Source: Gonocerus acuteangulatus (lineage: Eukaryota > Arthropoda > Insecta > Hemiptera > Coreidae). Taken from it: a stretch of DNA of 64,000 bases. Below are positions 45,766-57,540 of this stretch, piece after piece (within the stretch, counting starts at the first letter, position 1; the number at the start of each line of letters is the position of its first letter). The position numbers and the translations under genes are program-made. The notes beneath the pieces are model-generated. The model saw only the letters and a list, made by a program, of their open reading frames with translations. It had not been told where the DNA came from and made no database searches. Location: positions 16,633,713-16,697,712 of the forward strand of contig OX328123.1 in assembly GCA_946811695.1 (NCBI GenBank). Reading direction: 5' to 3'.

Positions 45766-45848
45766 CTGCAAGGAAATCTGCAGGGAGGGAAGATTGCTAC
45801 TCCAACAGCTAGAAGAGAAGCAACGACCAGGAGAACGGAGGGAACCAT
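45766..45848 (-). CDS. Neuroparsin-like gene NP-B, exon 1 of 2 (signal peptide)
   Basis: Encodes MVPSVLLVVASLLAVGVA, a signal peptide, then IFPPCRFPC. The 83-nt coding part ends TGCAG|GTAATA in phase 2, completing the same arginine codon as NP-A and NP-C. The mature N-terminus keeps the C..(x)..C pair, with an extra proline and a spacer change (PPCRFPC versus FPCTEC). Confidence 0.88.
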
Positions 45849-45881
45849 GATGTTCTGGGACGAAGCATCGGATACAGTTCC

Positions 45882-45928
45882 TTTATAAAGCCCAAGAATC
45901 TAGTCGCCGATGATTGACACTTCATTAA
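45882..45928 (-). promoter_or_regulatory. NP-B core promoter: TATA box and shared 18-bp element
   Basis: TTTATAAA at 45882-45889 ends 33 nt before the ATG. TTAATGAAGTGTCAATCA at 45911-45928 is identical to that of NP-A and lies 21 nt upstream of the TATA box. CAGAACATC precedes the ATG, as in NP-C. Confidence 0.75.
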
Positions 45929-46300
45929 GTCTACTACTTGTCCATCCTAAAATGCATTGGCTATTCCTGGTTCCAAATATAGCAGCGACCAGAAATTCAA
46001 AAACTTCATCCTCCTTCCAAATCACAATTCGTTTCTTCTTGCGTTTCCCTACGTAAGAAAATCTATTTAGGGTGTCCCTCATTGAGGTGTCATAACATTA
46101 GGGGTTTATTCTGCACGTTATTTGTAGTTAGTGGTGCATAAATGAGCGTTCTTTCTGAGCGTGCAGTATAGCTACACGGACGTTTGTCTATTTTCAAAAC
46201 TATTGTTTTGTTTTTTTATGAAAAACTGTGCTTTCGGGATTTCTGGTTAATGTATCATAAATGTTTAGAATGGACATTGCATTGCTATGTAAATTAAGAG

Positions 46301-46335
<35 letters not shown>

Positions 46336-46506
46336 CTTACGGCGCATCGACATAATTCTTGGCCATTAGCGCCGAGATCTAGGGTGCAACCAGGAATTTT
46401 CTCAGCGAGCCCTGAGATGAGAAAATTTCTGGCGCCGGTGGGGATCGAACCCACCATCTCCCGCTTATGAATCTAGTGCGCTAGCCACTAGACCACGAGA
46501 GACCCC
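46301..46506 (-). mobile_element. tRNA-derived SINE, family 1, copy 5
   Basis: Head, body and tail as in other copies, with the A-run interrupted near its end. An 11-bp duplication TAAATTAAGAG lies at 46290-46300 and 46507-46517. Confidence 0.92.
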
Positions 46507-46517
46507 TAAATTAAGAG

Positions 46518-47100
46518 TTATACAAGAAGCCATAAGATGTGAACTATTGATATTATTGTTTTCTTCAATTCTTCAATATTTTGAAGAAGTATTAATTCTT
46601 TCGAAAATGGTAAAAAAAATTTTCATTTTCCATTATGAAGTCCGCCGAAAATAAGAAATTGTAATATTTCAATGAATAGAAAAATACCTACGAGCTTTAA
46701 TGGCAAATATTATTAGAAATCTGTAGTTGATCGAGTTAAATTAAAAGTACTAACGTATTGCCCTATTTGAAAAACATAGTTTTGAGAAAATCCAGTTTAA
46801 AGTTAAATGTACCGAAAAGTTCTTTTTTTTTTTATATTTTCTTTAAATAAAGATAAAAAAGGAATTTTTGGTACATTCAAAAACTGCTCCATAAGAAAGA
46901 AAATTGCAAAAATAAAGTTGCAAGGTAGTATTACCGCTTAAGTAGTGTAGTACCTCTTAATTACAATCATTAAGAGGGATTAAATCGGAGGTTTAAACTA
47001 TTTATTTTTATCTTGTATTTAAACAATTTAATTAGGAATGTTGGGTGCGCTTCCCAGCATCTGAGGAATGTGCTTGCTTCAGCTCCTGCGTAATGGGCTT
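46518..47100. other. Unassigned AT-rich stretch ending in a family A 5' fragment
   Basis: No gene seen. The last 45 bp (CTGAGGAATGTGCTTGCTTC...) are a worn, inverted 5' end of a family A element adjoining the next copy. Confidence 0.5.
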
Positions 47101-47250
47101 TTAGCACTTTCCTCCGAAGAAAAGTAGCTATTGAGGTTGGACTCATGACGGAATTTTTGAAAAATTTCTTCGAATCTTTATCGATCCTACCTAGTAGACA
47201 CCGAAAATGACCCCCGTTAAAATTTATATATATCTATATATATATATATA

Positions 47251-47313
<63 letters not shown>

Positions 47314-47764
47314 CTGTTAACACGATAGCGGCCAGAGTTTTTGTTTTTTATTCATGAAACGTGGTATATAGCGTTCAAATAGCAAACGATTGAACGAGTT
47401 CGTTAACCACCAAAATCGGTCCACCGGGAGGGGGGGTTTACCCCGGACCCAAAACACTGATTTGACCATACCAGCCGTAGTTTTTTTTATATTTCAACAA
47501 AACTCGGTATTCGTTATTTTGATCTAAAGAGAGAATTCCGTTGTAAAAATAAACTAAATCGGTTCATTAGAAGGGGGGGTTTACACCGGACCCACAATAC
47601 CAATTTGCCACTGCCAGCCGTAATTTTTAGCGCGGTTCCTCCCTCCCCCATAGGGAGGAACCCCGCTTATAGGGTTGATACAATGAAACAATCCGGAAGT
47701 GCCGACTAGAAAATTTCGCGTTTCAGAACTCCTAGAGACCGAAAATAACGGTGGTTCAAATTTC

Positions 47765-47857
<93 letters not shown>

Positions 47858-49361
47858 CTGTTCGCTCATTTCTGGCTTCCCTGATGGTCCGATTTTGATG
47901 AAATTTGGTAGAAAAATCTGTCGTCCAATTTGAAAGGTCAAGTTCGTTAACCAGCAAAATCCGCCCACTGGAAGATGGCGTTTGGGGCGAAATTCGCGCA
48001 GAAAAAATCGTAACGCTTACGTTTTTGAGTTCATAAGCTTGTAAGTACTCTTTTTATAGGCTTATTGGGCTAGAAAAACGAATGAAACCATTTTCAAGGC
48101 GATAGCTTTAACCGTTGTCGAGAAAATTGGAAAAATAGTTTTTGAATTCCGTTTTTGGTTTGGGTACTTAGAATCACGAGATTCAGTTGGTAACTTTGTA
48201 TACTTTCCTTAATATCTCGAAAAAGGTTGAGAATCTTGGGAAACGGAAGATGACCATTAGAAAGCTCACTAAATGCTCTACAAAAATGGTTCTGATAAAA
48301 GTTTTGATTAGGCGATGTCAATCGGAGAAATAAGTGCTTAAAACTTTAAAGTAATTGATTTCGCTTATTCGACCTGTTCTTTTTGTCTGTTTTTTATTCC
48401 TTGTTATTTTTAAATTGCTTATAGTCAGATAATGTATTTGACAATAAAACAGATTAAGTAAAATAAGAAGATCAATTTATTGTTAGAAATGTTGCGTTCA
48501 AAGAGAGAGATCCCAAGGCTTTCCAAATGCCTCTGAGCGGAGGCCTTTCTGCCCGACTTATGGTATAGCTGACCCATACAGGTAAGATTGTAAATCAGGA
48601 CCTTTCAAGACTGGTTTGTTTGAGATTTCATTTGGATAGCTGTTTCGCTATTGATCTAAACAAAGTAATAACTGTTTCTATTCTATGCCTTCATAAAAAC
48701 TAGAGATAAGAACGGAACCGCGCTAAGATGACGCAGTTCCTGCGAATCGGACTTTTTTTGTTACATTTCAACGAAACTTGGTATTCGTGGTGGTAATCAA
48801 CAGAGAAAAATGGGTTGTAAAAATAAACTAAATCGGGTTATTTGGAGGGGGGGTTTACTCCGGACCTAAAGTACTAATATACTCATAACGGTCGTAATTT
48901 CTGCTGTATTGTAACGAAATGCGGTATGCGTCGTGGGTATCTCATGAGAAAGAAGTGTTGTAAAAATGAAGTAAATCGGTCTATTGGAAAGGAGGGTTTA
49001 CTTTAAAGTCTGTTTCATTACAATTAGCCAGCCAGACGTAGGTTCGCAAAGGCGCTACAAGGAGCGCTATCTCCCACTATGGGGACTGTATCCTGTTCCT
49101 GCGTCAGATCAAAAGACGGAATGTGAAGTTTTTGTGCATTTATTAAGTAGTACAGTATCATGTATTAACATAACTCTGGAAGCAAATTATTTACAAAATT
49201 AATAATTGAACAGGCCTCATAAGAAATGTAAATGAGCAGAACTATTCACGTTTTTATTTTATTTATATAGGTTATTTACAGCAAATTATTCAGTAATGTA
49301 GTCTACACTAAAAAAATTCTGAGGAAAGTGCTTAGTTATGCAGCTCCTGCGTGACGGACTT
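47101..49361 (-). mobile_element. Helentron-like element, family A, copy 3, split by a family B copy
   Basis: The 3' hairpin end is at 47101 and the 5' end at about 49340-49361 (minus: AGTCCGTCACGCAGGAGCTG). Family B copy 4 interrupts it inside a module, at an A-run between TTTCAACG...TAAC and ATTACGGCTGGC. Confidence 0.7.
47637..48753 (-). mobile_element. Helentron-like element, family B, copy 4 (nested in family A)
   Basis: Complete, with 5' AGTCCGATTCGCAGGAACTG and 3' hairpin plus GCGCTAA on the minus strand. The flanks rejoin as a normal family A module, fixing both ends. A (TA)n tract is at 47765-47850. Confidence 0.8.
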
Positions 49362-49768
49362 TTTATTTACGGAGTAGTTTCTCAATAAAGATGATTATAT
49401 CGTGACCTGAAAAAGAAGTTGGGATCAATACGGTATGATTTCATGAGACACAATCAATTATTCTTTTTAAAACGTTGTAAAATCACATCATTTTACAAAA
49501 TCTCGAGGTTTTACGTCGGATGATAATTTAGAATAAAATACTTATTAATTACTTGGAGTACTATTATACACCGGACAGGATGTATGAAAAAGTAAGTCAG
49601 GTAATTGTAGGACATTCGATGAGTGTTACGTGTTGTAAGGCAGTTACAGGAGCTTTTAGAAGCACGCCGAAGGGGCTAGTGGTTAATATTGGACTCAGAC
49701 CTTTAATTTTAGGCTAACGGATATTCAGGAACAGACTAGTGCTGAAAATAACACAATATATTGACATT
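49362..49768. other. Unassigned stretch
   Basis: No gene, RNA or repeat recognised. Confidence 0.5.
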
Positions 49769-49776
49769 CTTTGGAG

Positions 49777-50462
49777 TAGACCTGGGCATACTTTAATTGA
49801 AAAAATGTTTTCAAAATAAATCATGAAATAACCTTAAACGATTATTTCAGAAATAATTTATTTCAACATTATTTCTCAAATAATTATTTCAAGAAATAAA
49901 TTATTTCATGATTGATAAGATATTTATTTCCAAAATGATTGTTTGATCAAATAATATATTCTGAAATCGAAGACAGATTTGGGCATCGAACCCACCATCT
50001 CCCGCATGAGAATCTAAGGCGTTAACCACTAGACCACGAGGAGACCCCAATAATAATGTTAGAAGGATTATCTCCTTAACTCCTGTTTTGAGGGTAGTAT
50101 TAACCACTCCCAATATTCTCATCCATTACAAACGTTATTTCATTATGAAATTATTTCGGAAATAATTATTTTGCTTCTCTGTGAAATAATTTATTTCATA
50201 AATAAAATATACTGAAATGTCAATGATCAAATAGTTATTTCAGAAATAAATCTTCTAGAAATATGTTAATTTATTCCAAAGAATGATCAAATGTTTAAAT
50301 AATTATTTCAAGGAATAAATACAACTAGTTATCCGATGAAGTTAGTTTTATTTAACTATGAAATAACATTTAAAGAATTTCCATTATTTCGGAAATAATT
50401 ATTTCATGAATAATCATTTCATTTATTTGAGAAATAAATTATTCCAGTATTGCCAAGGTCTA
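49777..50462. mobile_element. hAT-type MITE with a SINE head inside
   Basis: Termini TAGACCTGGGCATACT and, inverted, TAGACCTTGGCAATACT are flanked by the 8-bp duplication CTTTGGAG (49769-49776 and 50463-50470). An 8-bp duplication fits the hAT superfamily. The interior is made of repeated GAAATAATTATTTC palindromes. Confidence 0.8.
49975..50048 (-). mobile_element. tRNA-derived SINE family 1, head only (copy 6)
   Basis: The minus strand GGGGTCTCCTCGTGGTCTAG and GGGTTCGATGCCC are the SINE 1 head without body or tail. Inside the hAT MITE. Confidence 0.7.
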
Positions 50463-50510
50463 CTTTGGAGGCATAAATAAATTGTATTCCATTCCGATTA
50501 TTGTTATTAA

Positions 50511-51146
50511 CCTTTTCGATGCGACTTGGGCTAGCTGCCTATTCCCTCCACAGGCGGATCAAACTCCCTCTCCTAGAGCGGCCGTACGCACCCGTATTTC
50601 ATTTTTTTTTTCTTTTTTACTTAGGTGCTCGTTACTAATTATCATTTTCGTGTTTATCTTACGTGAACGACGACGTGTAGTACTTGAAACAATTTATTTG
50701 CTACAATTTAGGTACGCAGCAAACCTACAATAACCATTTAAAACCAAATTTACTTACTTTTCTATCCTATATTTCTCTTTTTATTTCATTCCGTAACAAC
50801 TGCTTGTTTTTAGACGCGATTTTTAAATGTAGCAATGACATTTTTTTAATTATTATAATAAGCTACTGCTTTATTATTTACATTTTCACTAAAAAAATGC
50901 CCTAAGAACATTTTTACCGTGCACACATCTCACAGACGCATGTTACTTCTAACGCTCAAAATTTGTATGTTACCAGTTAAGGGTTAAACCAGAAAATATC
51001 CCCCATTCCTGCTAGAGTACTCTGTACACTCTCAAGGCTAAAGAGGGCTAGCAATCAAGAGATACAGCTGCGGCGAGAATACTCGGGCGTAGCCTCTGAG
51101 GAAAATCTTTCTCCGGCGAGTATTCTCGGGCGTCGCATCAAAAGGG
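50511..51146. mobile_element. piggyBac-like MITE
   Basis: Termini CCTTTTCGATGCGAC and, inverted, CCCTTTTGATGCGAC are bounded by TTAA on each side (50507-50510 and 51147-51150). Near the right end, CGGCGAGAATACTCGGGCG and an inverse copy form a hairpin. No transposase seen. Confidence 0.7.
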
Positions 51147-51342
51147 TTAAAAACCATTTAATTCAACTTCGCCTACATAAAGTTAAAAGAAAAAAAAGTT
51201 TATAGCGACATTTTTATTGTTGAATGTATTCAAGACAAATCTATTTTTTCCGTAATTTTTCAAATTTCATGAACAGAGATCTGAAATTAATGTAAAGTTT
51301 AATTACTCATTAATCACTAACTGACCATTTGCTCAAATTTAT

Positions 51343-51710
51343 AGAATTATCGAAAAAGGCGGAAGGCCCATATCACTACACCACACAGTTTTTATTTCGA
51401 CTTTCCTACATGTTTCGCAACAATCCGTCGCCTCTTCAGGGTAATATACATTAAAACTTAACTTCAGCCTCAACTTGAGGAGGAGAACCTTACACTAGCC
51501 GGGCCATGTCTAGACTAGAGTCTAGTTGAACGCTCCACGCCCTGCTTGTGGAAGGTTCTCCTTCTCAAGTTAAGGCTGAAGTTGTATTTTGTAGCATGTT
51601 CCCCTGAAGAGGCGCCAAAATGGTGCGAAACATGTAGGGAAGTCAAAATAAAAAGTGTAAAAGTGTGTCGTGTTATGTTACTGACCATTCCGCCTTTTTC
51701 GTTAATTCTG
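51343..51710. mobile_element. Foldback element with hammerhead-like motifs
   Basis: The left arm (GAATTATCGAAAAAGGCGGA...) and the inverted right arm match over about 170 bp. Each arm carries CTGAAGA - hairpin - GAAACATGTA (51604-51636 plus strand; about 51449-51408 minus strand). The stem differs between the arms but still pairs (GCGCCA/TGGTGC versus GCGAC/GTTGC). The CTGANGA...GAAA combination is the hammerhead core known from Penelope-like elements; one extra base before the stem makes it non-canonical. Confidence 0.6.
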
Positions 51711-51882
51711 TAAAGTTTAAGCTATTTTAAGCTATACTGAAATGTATTGGAGTATGGTTTATTTCAGTCATGATGGTTTTAGTTTATTTGCAATACTTAA
51801 ATTTGTTTATGACTTTCCTATTTCAGTTTAAAACGTTTATAGTCATATTATTATTTTTGAGAGTATTTCAGACAGATCGATT

Positions 51883-52006
51883 TTAGCACTTTCCTCCGAA
51901 GGAAAGTAGCTATTGAGGTTGGACTCATGACGGAATTTTTGAAAAATTTCTTCAAATCTGTATCGATCCTACCTAGTAGACACCGAAAATGACCCCCATT
52001 AAAATT

Positions 52007-52051
<45 letters not shown>

Positions 52052-52974
52052 GTATATATATGTGTGTCTGTTAACACGATAGCGGCCAGAGTTTTGGTTT
52101 TTTTCGTCACAAAACTTGGTATATAGGCATTCAATTAGCAAAGGATTGAACGACTTCGTTAACCGCCAAAGGTCCGGTCCACCGGAAGGGGGGTTTACCC
52201 CGATCCCAAAACACTAATTTGACCATGTCAGCCGTAATATTTGTTATATTTCAACGAAACTTGGTATTCGTAGTGGTAATATAGAGAGAAAAGTAAGATA
52301 TAGAAATGAACTAAATCGGTTCATTAGAAGGGGGGGTTTACTCAGGACCCACAATACCAATTCGCCACTACCAGCCGTGATTTTTGGCATATTTCGACGA
52401 AACTCGGTATTCGTAGTGGTAATCTACAGGTAAATATGTGTTGTAAAAATAAACTAAATCGGTTCATTAGAAGGGGGGGTTTACTCCGGACCCAAATTCC
52501 TAATATACTCATACCGGTCGTAATTTCTGCTGTTTTGAAACGAAACGCGGTATACGTCGTGGGTAACTCATGAGAAAGAAGTGTTGTAAAAATGAGCTGA
52601 ATCAGTCAATCGGAAAGCGGGGGTTTACTTTGTAATATATTTCAATAGAAAAGCCCGCCAGACGTAGGTTCACAAAGCCGCCGCAAGGAGCGCTTTGTAT
52701 CTAGAGGGACTGTATCCGGTTCCTGCGTTAGATCAAAATACGATAATATGAGGTTCTTTGTATTTATTAAGTAGTGTAATACCTACCATGTGTAAACATA
52801 ACTCTGGATGCAAATTAATAATTGATCAGTTACTCATTACAAATTTCAAAGAGAACTATTCATGTTTTTATATTATTTATGTAGGATATTTTAAGCAAAT
52901 TTTTCTGGAAAGCAGTCTACACTACCAAAATTCTGAGGAAAGTGCTTAGTTATGCAGCTACTGCGTGACGGACA
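51883..52974 (-). mobile_element. Helentron-like element, family A, copy 4
   Basis: The 3' hairpin end is at 51883-51910; the 5' end at about 52955-52974 reads TCCGTCACGCAGTAGCTGCA on the minus strand. Same internal modules and (TA)n as copies 1 and 2. Confidence 0.7.
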
Positions 52975-54640
52975 TTTTTTTCTGTAAGTTTTATAAATGT
53001 TATGGACAGAGATATGAATAAGAGAATGAAAATGGAATATCTTTCTTTATGAATATCTTTCGTTCATACCCAGTAAAGTCTAGATCAAGGTTTAAAATAT
53101 ATTAAAATTCAGGTTTGGAAAATTGTTAATCGTGATTTTAGGCTATTCAAGCAATATTCAAGTGTCTTGCAGTATTTTCTATTTCAGTCATGAAGGCTTT
53201 AGTTTATTTGTAATACTTAAATGTATTTATGAATTGCCTATTTGAGTCAGCAAGGCTTTAGCTTGGTAGCTAAAAGCTTTAGTGTACGGGTATCGGGATA
53301 ACAAAATAATAAAACTGGTAAAATAAAAGTCACTATAATGCTTCGAAAAAATAAATAAGATAACACTGCGCTGACGAAATTAAAATATAATAAAGAGAAC
53401 TTATAAAAAAAACTGATAACAAAAATAAAACGTTCTTCGATGTAATAATAAAAATGAATAAATAATGTCTGATAAAAAACTTGAGACACGACGAGAGCAC
53501 ATGCACAGGTAGACGCCATTAACACACTGGTCTTCACAGGACGTGTATGTACTTTTCTTGTAGTTTTTTTCTGTAGCCTCAGACGCGGACTGAGAAACCA
53601 AAAATGCATAAAAAAACTTGAAACTGGATGAAGAACGCATTGCAGCAAAAGACAATAAAAAAATTACTGAAGACATTCTACCAACAAAAATTACAAAAAA
53701 TAAAGGAGACAGTGAATGCGTGGCCATTTAGTAATCGAATGACAGGAAAGGAAGAAGTCGTGATTTTTCCCGTACATTTGTAACATGTAACTAACAATCA
53801 AACACCTTTACTTGGACATTCTACATGACATGCATGGCTGAAAGTAGCCCAAACTTGGACAGTATATTAGAGGATCTAAGGGATATGTATATATACAAAA
53901 TTTGATAATATATCGTTATAACTGGATTAACTGAATATGGACAGAAATATTCTCTACATTTGTAATCAGTTGAAACAATTAAATACAAAATTAACAGTAA
54001 AAATATCAATACTACAGCATTGGCAAATCATGCTATCACCAAACAGCATAAGTTTGATTATGATAATGTAAAGATTGTAAAGAACAGTTAATGATAATAA
54101 AGCTAGGAAATTAACTGAATCCATTTACATAACTAAAAATATAAATAGAACCATTAATTTCAAAACAGATGTTAAAGGCACAGGACAACATTATGTTGAC
54201 ATATGAAATAATATTAATTTCTGATGACATTGTAATGGATTACTTTCACAGTTTAAATATCTTGGTTACATACCACAGTGTATTTTATATTAAATATGGT
54301 AATAAAACTAATGTTAAGTAAAGATTAAACAATTTATCTGTGATAAGTCATACATAATTTATTATATATTTTAACTAATTGAATTTTAATGTTTTAATTT
54401 AATTTTTAGTTATACAAAATATAATAGGCCTAAGTAGGTTGATAAAGTCTTCTAATATGGCTGTGATAATGAGTGTTTAATTTATGTAGGTGTAATTTGA
54501 CTTGGTTCCTTACAGGAATCATTTTTATTTATTCCATGACAGATTAAGTGTAACTGTAGTAATTAACAGAACATGGTGAGTTTAAAATTATGACAATAAA
54601 ATTTAGTAAATGGTTTTGGAGGATGTAATATCTGTAATTA
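52975..54640. other. Unassigned AT-rich region upstream of NP-C
   Basis: No gene recognised. Two overlapping minus-strand open frames (53727-53401 and 53648-53247) are hydrophobic and low in complexity; one has SCEDQCVNGVYLCMC but no neuroparsin signature. Left uncalled. Confidence 0.4.
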
Positions 54641-54654
54641 ATATACTATTGTAG

Positions 54655-54712
54655 ATTGCCTGAAGATGGACCAGTGTGTCCGAAACGTTGTGATGGAGAA
54701 ATAAATGTAAAG
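54655..54712 (+). other. Penelope-like-element-type motif
   Basis: CCTGAAGATGGACCAGTGTG then TCCGAAACGTTG: a CTGAAGA - GGAC/GTCC stem - GAAAC unit like that in the foldback element at 51.6 kb. Probably a Penelope-like or foldback relic about 280 bp upstream of NP-C. Confidence 0.35.
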
Positions 54713-54907
54713 TTTAAAAAATTATTTTGAAAATGTTTACGAACATCCGGCATAACCTAATAATTCCTTTCTTCGTTTCTGTGTTATGTGAATCGTTTAA
54801 GAGGAAACGAGACAAGATTATTTTTTGTTCCGAACAACAAGTAGATTACCCCCGCCCGATCAAAATAGCTCTAAGCATGAATGAGCAAAGGAAAATGTAG
54901 AATACTG

Positions 54908-54954
54908 TTAATGAAGTGTCAGTCATAGTTGCTAATTCTAGAAGGGTTTATAAG
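54908..54954 (+). promoter_or_regulatory. NP-C core promoter: TATA box and shared 18-bp element
   Basis: TTAATGAAGTGTCAGTCA (54908-54925; one base different from NP-A and NP-B) lies 21 nt before TTTATAAG (54947-54954), which ends 33 nt before the ATG. Confidence 0.75.
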
Positions 54955-54987
54955 GAGACAGAACCCTTGGGATCTTCCTAGAACATC

Positions 54988-55064
54988 ATGTTCCTTACTG
55001 CAGCCCTTATGTGCAGCTTCGCTCTCACTGTTAGTGCAATGGTGTTCCCTTGTCAACCCTGCAG
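54988..55064 (+). CDS. Neuroparsin-like gene NP-C, exon 1 of 2 (signal peptide)
   Basis: Encodes MFLTAALMCSFALTVSA, a signal peptide, then MVFPCQPC. The 77-nt coding part ends CTGCAG|GTACAT, phase 2, the same length and phase as NP-A exon 1. The start is the first ATG after the TATA box, preceded by AGAACATC. Confidence 0.9.
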
Positions 55065-55449
55065 GTACATGGAGGCTAGGATTATGAATCTTAACTGAAT
55101 ACTTGATGTGATGTTATACATTTTAAGAAAGTTATATATTTTGTAAAAATCATTTTCACGTCGAATTTTCTCGCCCAGAGAGATATCCTTTTAAGACTTC
55201 TCCAAAGGCATGCGATATTTCTCCCGATTGACATGAAACAAACACTAAATGTTAAATAAGGCTTATCACAATGTATTAGTGAAACCCGCATCCAAATCGG
55301 ACAAGCCAATTCTGAGATTAGCGTTCACAGACAAACAATCTAAAAATCATTGTTTTAGGTACTATTGCATTAATAAAGGTCCCGAAAAATATCCCTTTCA
55401 ATTTTATTATATGAATAGGTTATTATTAATGTTATCTAATTATTTTCAG
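55065..55449 (+). other. NP-C intron (385 bp)
   Basis: GT-AG, donor CAG|GTACAT, acceptor TATTTTCAG|AGG. By far the shortest of the three introns and free of transposons. Confidence 0.88.
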
Positions 55450-55699
55450 AGGTGAGAGTTGTCATGTGAATGCTGGAAGCTGCAAATACGGCGTGGAAAG
55501 GATCTGTGGAAGGGATGTGTGCGCAAGAGGGCCCGGAGAGCGATGTGGTGGCTACATGGACGTGCTTGGGAAGTGTGCTAAAGGATTAACATGTGATAAT
55601 TGTGGCTACTGCGCAGGATGCGTAGAATTCAGCGTAATAAACGGCGCGCCTAACTGCTTCTACTCGGACGCATCTAGGTGTTTGAATTTCGCAGACTGA
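55450..55699 (+). CDS. Neuroparsin-like hormone gene NP-C, exon 2 of 2
   Basis: After the acceptor, AGGTGAGAGTTGTC encodes CRGESC, then CKYGVERICGRDVCARG, PGERCGGY, GKC, LTCDNCGYCAGC and a final PNC...SRC pair, ending CLNFAD. The full product is 108 residues with 14 cysteines. It is closer to NP-A than to NP-B (CKYGV, CARGPGERCGGYM). It has a normal stop, then a good polyadenylation signal, so it looks like an active gene. The role, by family, is a secreted neurohormone of the neuroparsin/ovary-ecdysteroidogenic-hormone type; the specific function is unknown. Confidence 0.94.
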
Positions 55700-55715
55700 T
55701 CAAAATTGGGCAATC

Positions 55716-55721
55716 AATAAA
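55716..55721 (+). terminator. NP-C polyadenylation signal AATAAA
   Basis: AATAAATAAATAA lies 17 nt after the stop codon, upstream of the hAT foldback element. Confidence 0.65.
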
Positions 55722-55794
55722 TAAATAATATTATAAATTGTAACATTGTTATTTTTTGTACCTAAATTCTCCTTACGAATTATATACTCTATAG

Positions 55795-56805
55795 CAGAGA
55801 TGGGCATAATTTTATTTATAAATAAAAATACGAATTTATTCGTACTTTATACATTTGTGAATACGAATATAAATAAATTCGTACTTCATATATTTGTGAA
55901 TACGAATATAAATAAATTCGTATTCATAAGTGTGAATACGAATTTATTTTTATTCACATATATTAAATATAAAAATACAAATAAAATTTTATTCGCAAAT
56001 TTTTCTGCGAATAAAAATAAATTCACAGAAAAAATTGTAAATAATCACAAAAAATGTGAATATTTACAAAAAATCAAGTGATTACAAAAAAAAAATTACA
56101 TTAAAATATACGAATACAAATTTATTCACATTATAATTTGTGAATAAAAATTTATTCACAATAAAATTCGCAAATGAATTATGAATTTCCTCGTATTAAG
56201 ATGATATTACAAAAGCTATTGAAGGTGATTTTTTTTTTTTTTTTTTGATGGAGGTACAGATGACAAACTGTGTCCCTGTAGCATGGCTGGTGGTCCCGCG
56301 GCGGACTCGGGGTAAACAAAAATCTAGGCGCTAATAACCTAGACGTTAAATGCCTTAAAAAAAAAAAAAAAATCACCTTCAATAACTCTCGTAATATCAT
56401 CTTAATACGAATAAATTCATGATTTATTTGCGAATTTTATTGTGAATAAATTTTTATTCACAAATTATAATGTGAATAAATTTTTATTCGTATATTTTAA
56501 TGTGATTTTTTTTGTAATCGCTTGATTTTTTTGTAAATATTCACATTTTTTGTGATTATTTACAGTTTTTTCTGTGAATTTATTTTTATTCGCAGAAAAA
56601 TTTGCGAATAAAATTTTATTTGTATTTTTATATTTAATATATGTGAATAAAAATAAATTCGTAGTCACACTTATGAATACGAATTTATTTATATTCGTAT
56701 TCACAAATATATGAAGTACGAATTTATTTATATTCGTATTCACAAATGTATTAAGTACGAATAAATTCGTATTTTTATTTATAAATAAAATTATGCCCAT
56801 CTCTG
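55795..56805. mobile_element. hAT-type foldback element
   Basis: It starts CAGAGATGGGCATAATTTTA and ends with its inverse. The 8-bp duplication CTCTATAG (55787-55794 and 56806-56813) and CAGAGATGGGC end fit hAT. Arms of about 440 bp are nearly identical inverted copies, rich in GAATAAATTCG-like motifs. It lies about 95 bp after the NP-C stop. The open frames in both arms are mirror images and not genes. Confidence 0.88.
56229..56370 (+). mobile_element. Small retroposon-like spacer in the hAT foldback element
   Basis: The spacer ends AGGCGCTAATAACCTAGACG-TTAAATGCCTT and an A-run, a worn version of the SINE 1 / 5S SINE tail. Its head (GATGGAGGTACAGATGAC, GGTGGTCCCGCGGCGGACTC) resembles neither the tRNA nor the 5S head. 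Confidence 0.5.
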
Positions 56806-56929
56806 CTCTATAGTTAAACGAAATTTTCTTCATACGAGCTCTTCATGAGTCCTGAATTAATTTTAACCAGCCTTCTTATTGGACAAACCATTCCTAACCA
56901 TTCGTAGTTACTATACAAGGTACACAAAT

Positions 56930-57540
56930 TACTGACAGTACTCCAAGGGGTGAAACTAGATAAAAAATGTTGTTCAACACCACCAACCACAAATTCTTAT
57001 CTCACTCCGTTCCAGACATATGCCGTTCTAAAGGTTCTTAAAATCTCTCACCTTCATAGTTTAATGGGATTCGAGAGGGAAAAAACATCAAATAAATAGA
57101 AGTAATATCATGTTTATTTTCGTGATATTATCAGAAATAAAAGATAATTATTCTTGTTCAAATTGATATTTAATGATTATAGCAGGTCTAACATAAAAGT
57201 TGAATAGAAATAAATAAACAATTACATCGAAAATCAAAACGGTCTTACAACTAGCCTCCTTGCAGAACACACTGACGACACCTGGTCACACCGCCGATGT
57301 AGTCCATAGAATCTCATCATGGTTAGCTCTCATTTCCAGAAATGATTCGCGGATCCTGTGGTTTATGTACTATAATGGTAATTTATACATTTGGGACTTA
57401 TGCTGGCCAATGCACAGGGCCAAATCTCCCAATCCTGATTCCTGGATACTGTTCGTTAAGCCAGTTCTTTATAACTCGTCCATTGTGAGCTGGACACACA
57501 TCCGTTTACAATCAAAGACCTTCTTTAGGTAGCATTGCTT
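56930..57540 (-). mobile_element. Mariner-like DNA transposon relic (left member of an inverted pair)
   Basis: The minus strand encodes KNWLNEQYPGI-IGRFGPVHWPA and, further on, EMRANHDEILW, the C-terminal part of Tc1/mariner-type transposases. The outer 300 bp are an inverted match to the right member (CACCAACCACAAAT...CTATCTCACTCC). Confidence 0.65.

Noticed and set aside
53247..53727. Possible small secreted cysteine protein on the minus strand
   Set aside because: Two overlapping frames, low complexity, no splice-supported structure or family match; SCEDQC...CMC alone is not enough.
54655..54712. Third hammerhead ribozyme
   Set aside because: CTGAAGA and GAAAC with a short stem are present, but no flanking stem I or stem III could be matched, so it was noted only as a Penelope-type motif.
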